Source: Hyaloscypha bicolor E
Lineage: Eukaryota; Ascomycota; Leotiomycetes; Helotiales; Hyaloscyphaceae
Direction: 5' to 3'
Assembly (NCBI RefSeq): GCF_002865645.1
Contig: NW_020194619.1
Span: 2,702,442 to 2,766,441, forward strand
Length of the DNA: 64,000 nucleotides
Shown: positions 61,900-64,000 of the stretch, one piece after another
How the letters are laid out: the number at the start of each line of letters is the position of its first letter
Numbering within the stretch: the first letter of the stretch is position 1
Position numbers and translations under genes: made by a program
Notes under the pieces: generated by a model
The model's database searches: none
The model's input: the letters and a program-made list of their open reading frames with translations, nothing else
Told to the model about the DNA's origin: nothing

Positions 61900-62800
61900 T
61901 TCTAGATCTCAGGTATTAAAGGAAATATATATCTTTAATTCCCGGTTTATTAATAAGATTAAGATTAAGAGTATAAAGAAAGAGCTTAAGAAGTCGAGAC
62001 TAGTTATCTAGGCTTATAATAATAGTAAGAAATATATAATATTAATATAATTATTTACTATTTAATATATTAGCTAGAGAATTATTCTTAGTATTATTAC
62101 TATAATAATAGATATTATAGAGCTATATTTATATAATATCTCGCAAGCTTATATCTAATTAATAATCTTGCTATCTCTCTCCAATTATAATTTTTGATGA
62201 TTAATTTACCCTTACAAGCTTACTAGAGAGCTAAATCTTGATTAACGATTTCTGGTTCTAAAGGTTATAAAACTACATATAGATATATTAGAAGCTGGGA
62301 ATTACTAGTTTAAGACTTATTATTTTTACTATATTAATAAAGCTTTCTATAAAATAATTAACTTATAACTCTTGTCTTTTTATAATAAGTAATTCTTTGA
62401 ATTATTAGCCTTTAAACTAATAATACCCTATTTATTAAAATAATAATTTTATAAAAGCAGAATAACTAAAGCTTTATAAGGCTTAAGTTCTTGGCTAAGA
62501 AATATAAATACCTTACTTCTAATTATAATTTCAAGTTTAATAGAGGTATTATCTATATAAATACTATTAGAATTACTTCTTATATAGAAATACTAATATA
62601 AAAACCTCTGAACTATTTCTATAAAAAATACTACTATTATAAGTAGTAAAGTACTATTTATTAAGATCTCTTTATTAAGGACTAATATATTACTAATATA
62701 CTAGAAAGTATATATTATATTAATCTATTAACTAGAAGCTTTATATACACCTAATTACTATTTAAGCTATTAAATTCTCGGAAACTAATATAAAAGTACT
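61900..62800 (+). pseudogene. decayed copia reverse-transcriptase domain
   Basis: Despite stops, the frame from about 61918 reads EIYIFNSRFINKIKIK, KKELKKSRLVI*AYNN, ISQRIILSI and LYLYNISQAYI (about 62100-62160). This corresponds to the Ty1/copia blocks with KSRLV.QAYND, the SQR..L motif and D.SQAY. The last contains the first catalytic Asp position of the polymerase, here changed to Asn. Confidence 0.8.
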
Positions 62801-63584
62801 TAATAAGCATATTTAATAGTAAATTAAGAATATTACTAGAAAACTAAGATTTATAAAGCTAGTAAAGAAGTTCTTATATTTAATTATTTTTACGAATACT
62901 TTATTTATAAATAATAGAGATCTTTTTTCCTAAATCGGATATATTCTAGTTCTAGTAAACGGAACTAGATATACTAATATTATTTACTAGTTCTTTACTA
63001 AATACAAGAGAGTTACTAGAAGTATTCTAGCTTTAGAACTCTATAGTATGGCTTATAGCTTTAATATAGGCACTTTAGTTAAATCTATAATTAATAAAGT
63101 ACTAGAAATAGAACTATTACTAGTAGTCTATATAGATTCGAAGTTATTATATAAATGCCTCGTTAAATTAGGAACTACTCGAGAAAAGCATCTAATAATT
63201 AATATAATATATCTCTATTAGGTATATAAGTAATAAGAGATTATAGAAGTTAAATAAATTAAGGGAGAATCAAATCCTGCTAATTTTATAATAAAATTAA
63301 AGCTAATAAATGCCCTTAAGTACCTAATTAATACGAATACTATATAATTAGATATAGAGAAATAGGTTAAGTATAAATAGGGTAGGAAATAAATATATAA
63401 GATAAGAGGATATTATAAGAGATAAAGTTATATATAAAAGGCCGCGGCCTTTAGTATATAACTAAAACCTTAGAAGTAATATAGATATATAGAATATTTG
63501 GGAAATCTAGTACTAGGCCGGATTAGAGAATTTATATGTAATTAGAGAGAAATACTATTTTTTGCGTTTTTAGAAAGTTTCTAG

Positions 63585-63881
63585 TATTAGTATAGCTATT
63601 TTTTTAGGAGTTATATATATAGTTATAGGATACGGGATATAGGACATAAGTAATAGGATATAAGTAATAGAATATAAGATACGAGATATAATTATATAAC
63701 CTTATATTCTATTAGTAACTCGACTAGTAGACTAGATTCTTTTAGGCTTAGCAGATTTAGGAATTATATATTAATACTATAATACTATAATCCCTATTTC
63801 TAAAGAATAACTTTACTAATTTTATATAAATAATACTTTTATACCTATATAATAGTGCTATATATTACTAGTAAACTAATA
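63585..63881 (+). repeat. 3' LTR of the copia element
   Basis: It is 297 bp, with the same ends as the 5' LTR and many transition differences, and is followed directly by the ATAAC target duplication. The two LTRs were identical at insertion, so their present divergence records mutation since then. Confidence 0.9.
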
Positions 63882-63886
63882 ATAAC

Positions 63887-64000
63887 CTAGTAAAGCTATT
63901 TAATATTTAGCTATTATAGATTTAGTTATTAATTAGTATTTCCAAACTTAATAATATTTATTTATTATTAATTTTGGCTTTTATAATATAACTTTAGAAA
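63887..64000. repeat. AT-rich flank, nothing seen
   Basis: The flank resumes the AT-rich sequence into which the copia element inserted, interrupted by the window end. Confidence 0.4.

Larger units (their letters stand above)
55151..63881 (+). mobile_element. complete but degraded Ty1/copia retrotransposon
   Basis: Two 297-bp LTRs (55151-55447 and 63585-63881) face the same way and are flanked by an exact 5-bp duplication, ATAAC (55146-55150 and 63882-63886). Between them decayed copia pol is readable, including the reverse transcriptase. All frames contain many stops from TG-to-TA and CA-to-TA type changes. The length is 8731 bp as given; subtracting a suspected 2392-bp assembly duplication leaves 6339 bp, normal for the superfamily. 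A truncated relative lies at 5022-9151. Confidence 0.9.

Overview
This window looks like a chromosome segment of a filamentous ascomycete (Pezizomycotina). Short GT-AG introns of about 45 to 95 nt, HET-domain and 2EXR relics, an Egh16/GAS-type secreted protein and repeats apparently degraded by RIP (repeat-induced point mutation) all point that way. A plant-associated Leotiomycete is a plausible guess, but the sequence does not settle the species. The layout is 'two-speed': a GC-balanced gene island (about 16.5-44 kb) lies between very AT-rich blocks (1-16.2 kb and 52.2-64 kb) with almost no open frames.

Left AT block: decayed retroelements. A truncated Ty1/copia copy runs on the minus strand (5022-9151, LTR 8881-9151). 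Two inverted copies of a second LTR-like repeat lie at 4712-5021 and 13184-13500. A 265-bp foldback element (16549-16813) marks the entry to the gene island.

Gene island: a DHA2-type MFS transporter (17052-18985), a candidate solo LTR (19484-20108), a dead Zn2Cys6-type regulator (22270-24327), a multi-pass membrane protein (24896-25765), a dead 2EXR gene (26313-27120) and an Egh16-like secreted protein (27547-28404). Next come three carbohydrate genes in a row: GH51 arabinofuranosidase, GT43 glycosyltransferase, and a Golgi-type nucleotide-sugar epimerase with an extra C-terminal domain. They are followed by a RanBP2-zinc-finger protein with a possible HEPN-type motif, an unknown 217-aa protein, 5-hydroxyisourate hydrolase and Get3.

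Right border (44-52 kb): remains of three HET genes, all on the minus strand. The first is split by a 610-bp hAT-type element with an 8-bp target duplication. A TA-flanked 1.7-kb inverted-repeat element with an almost C/G-free core lies between the first and second.

Right AT block: a structurally complete but coding-dead Ty1/copia element (55151-63881) with two 297-bp LTRs and a 5-bp target duplication (ATAAC). It contains a 1942-bp direct repeat that looks exact and is joined through an indel-rich stretch and a 26-A run. I read this as a probable assembly error; removing it gives a normal 6.3-kb copia length.

Gene models were built by hand from reading frames, splice signals and family motifs. 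Several long open frames begin at TTG or GTG rather than ATG, so I moved starts to the first supported ATG. No database search was possible.
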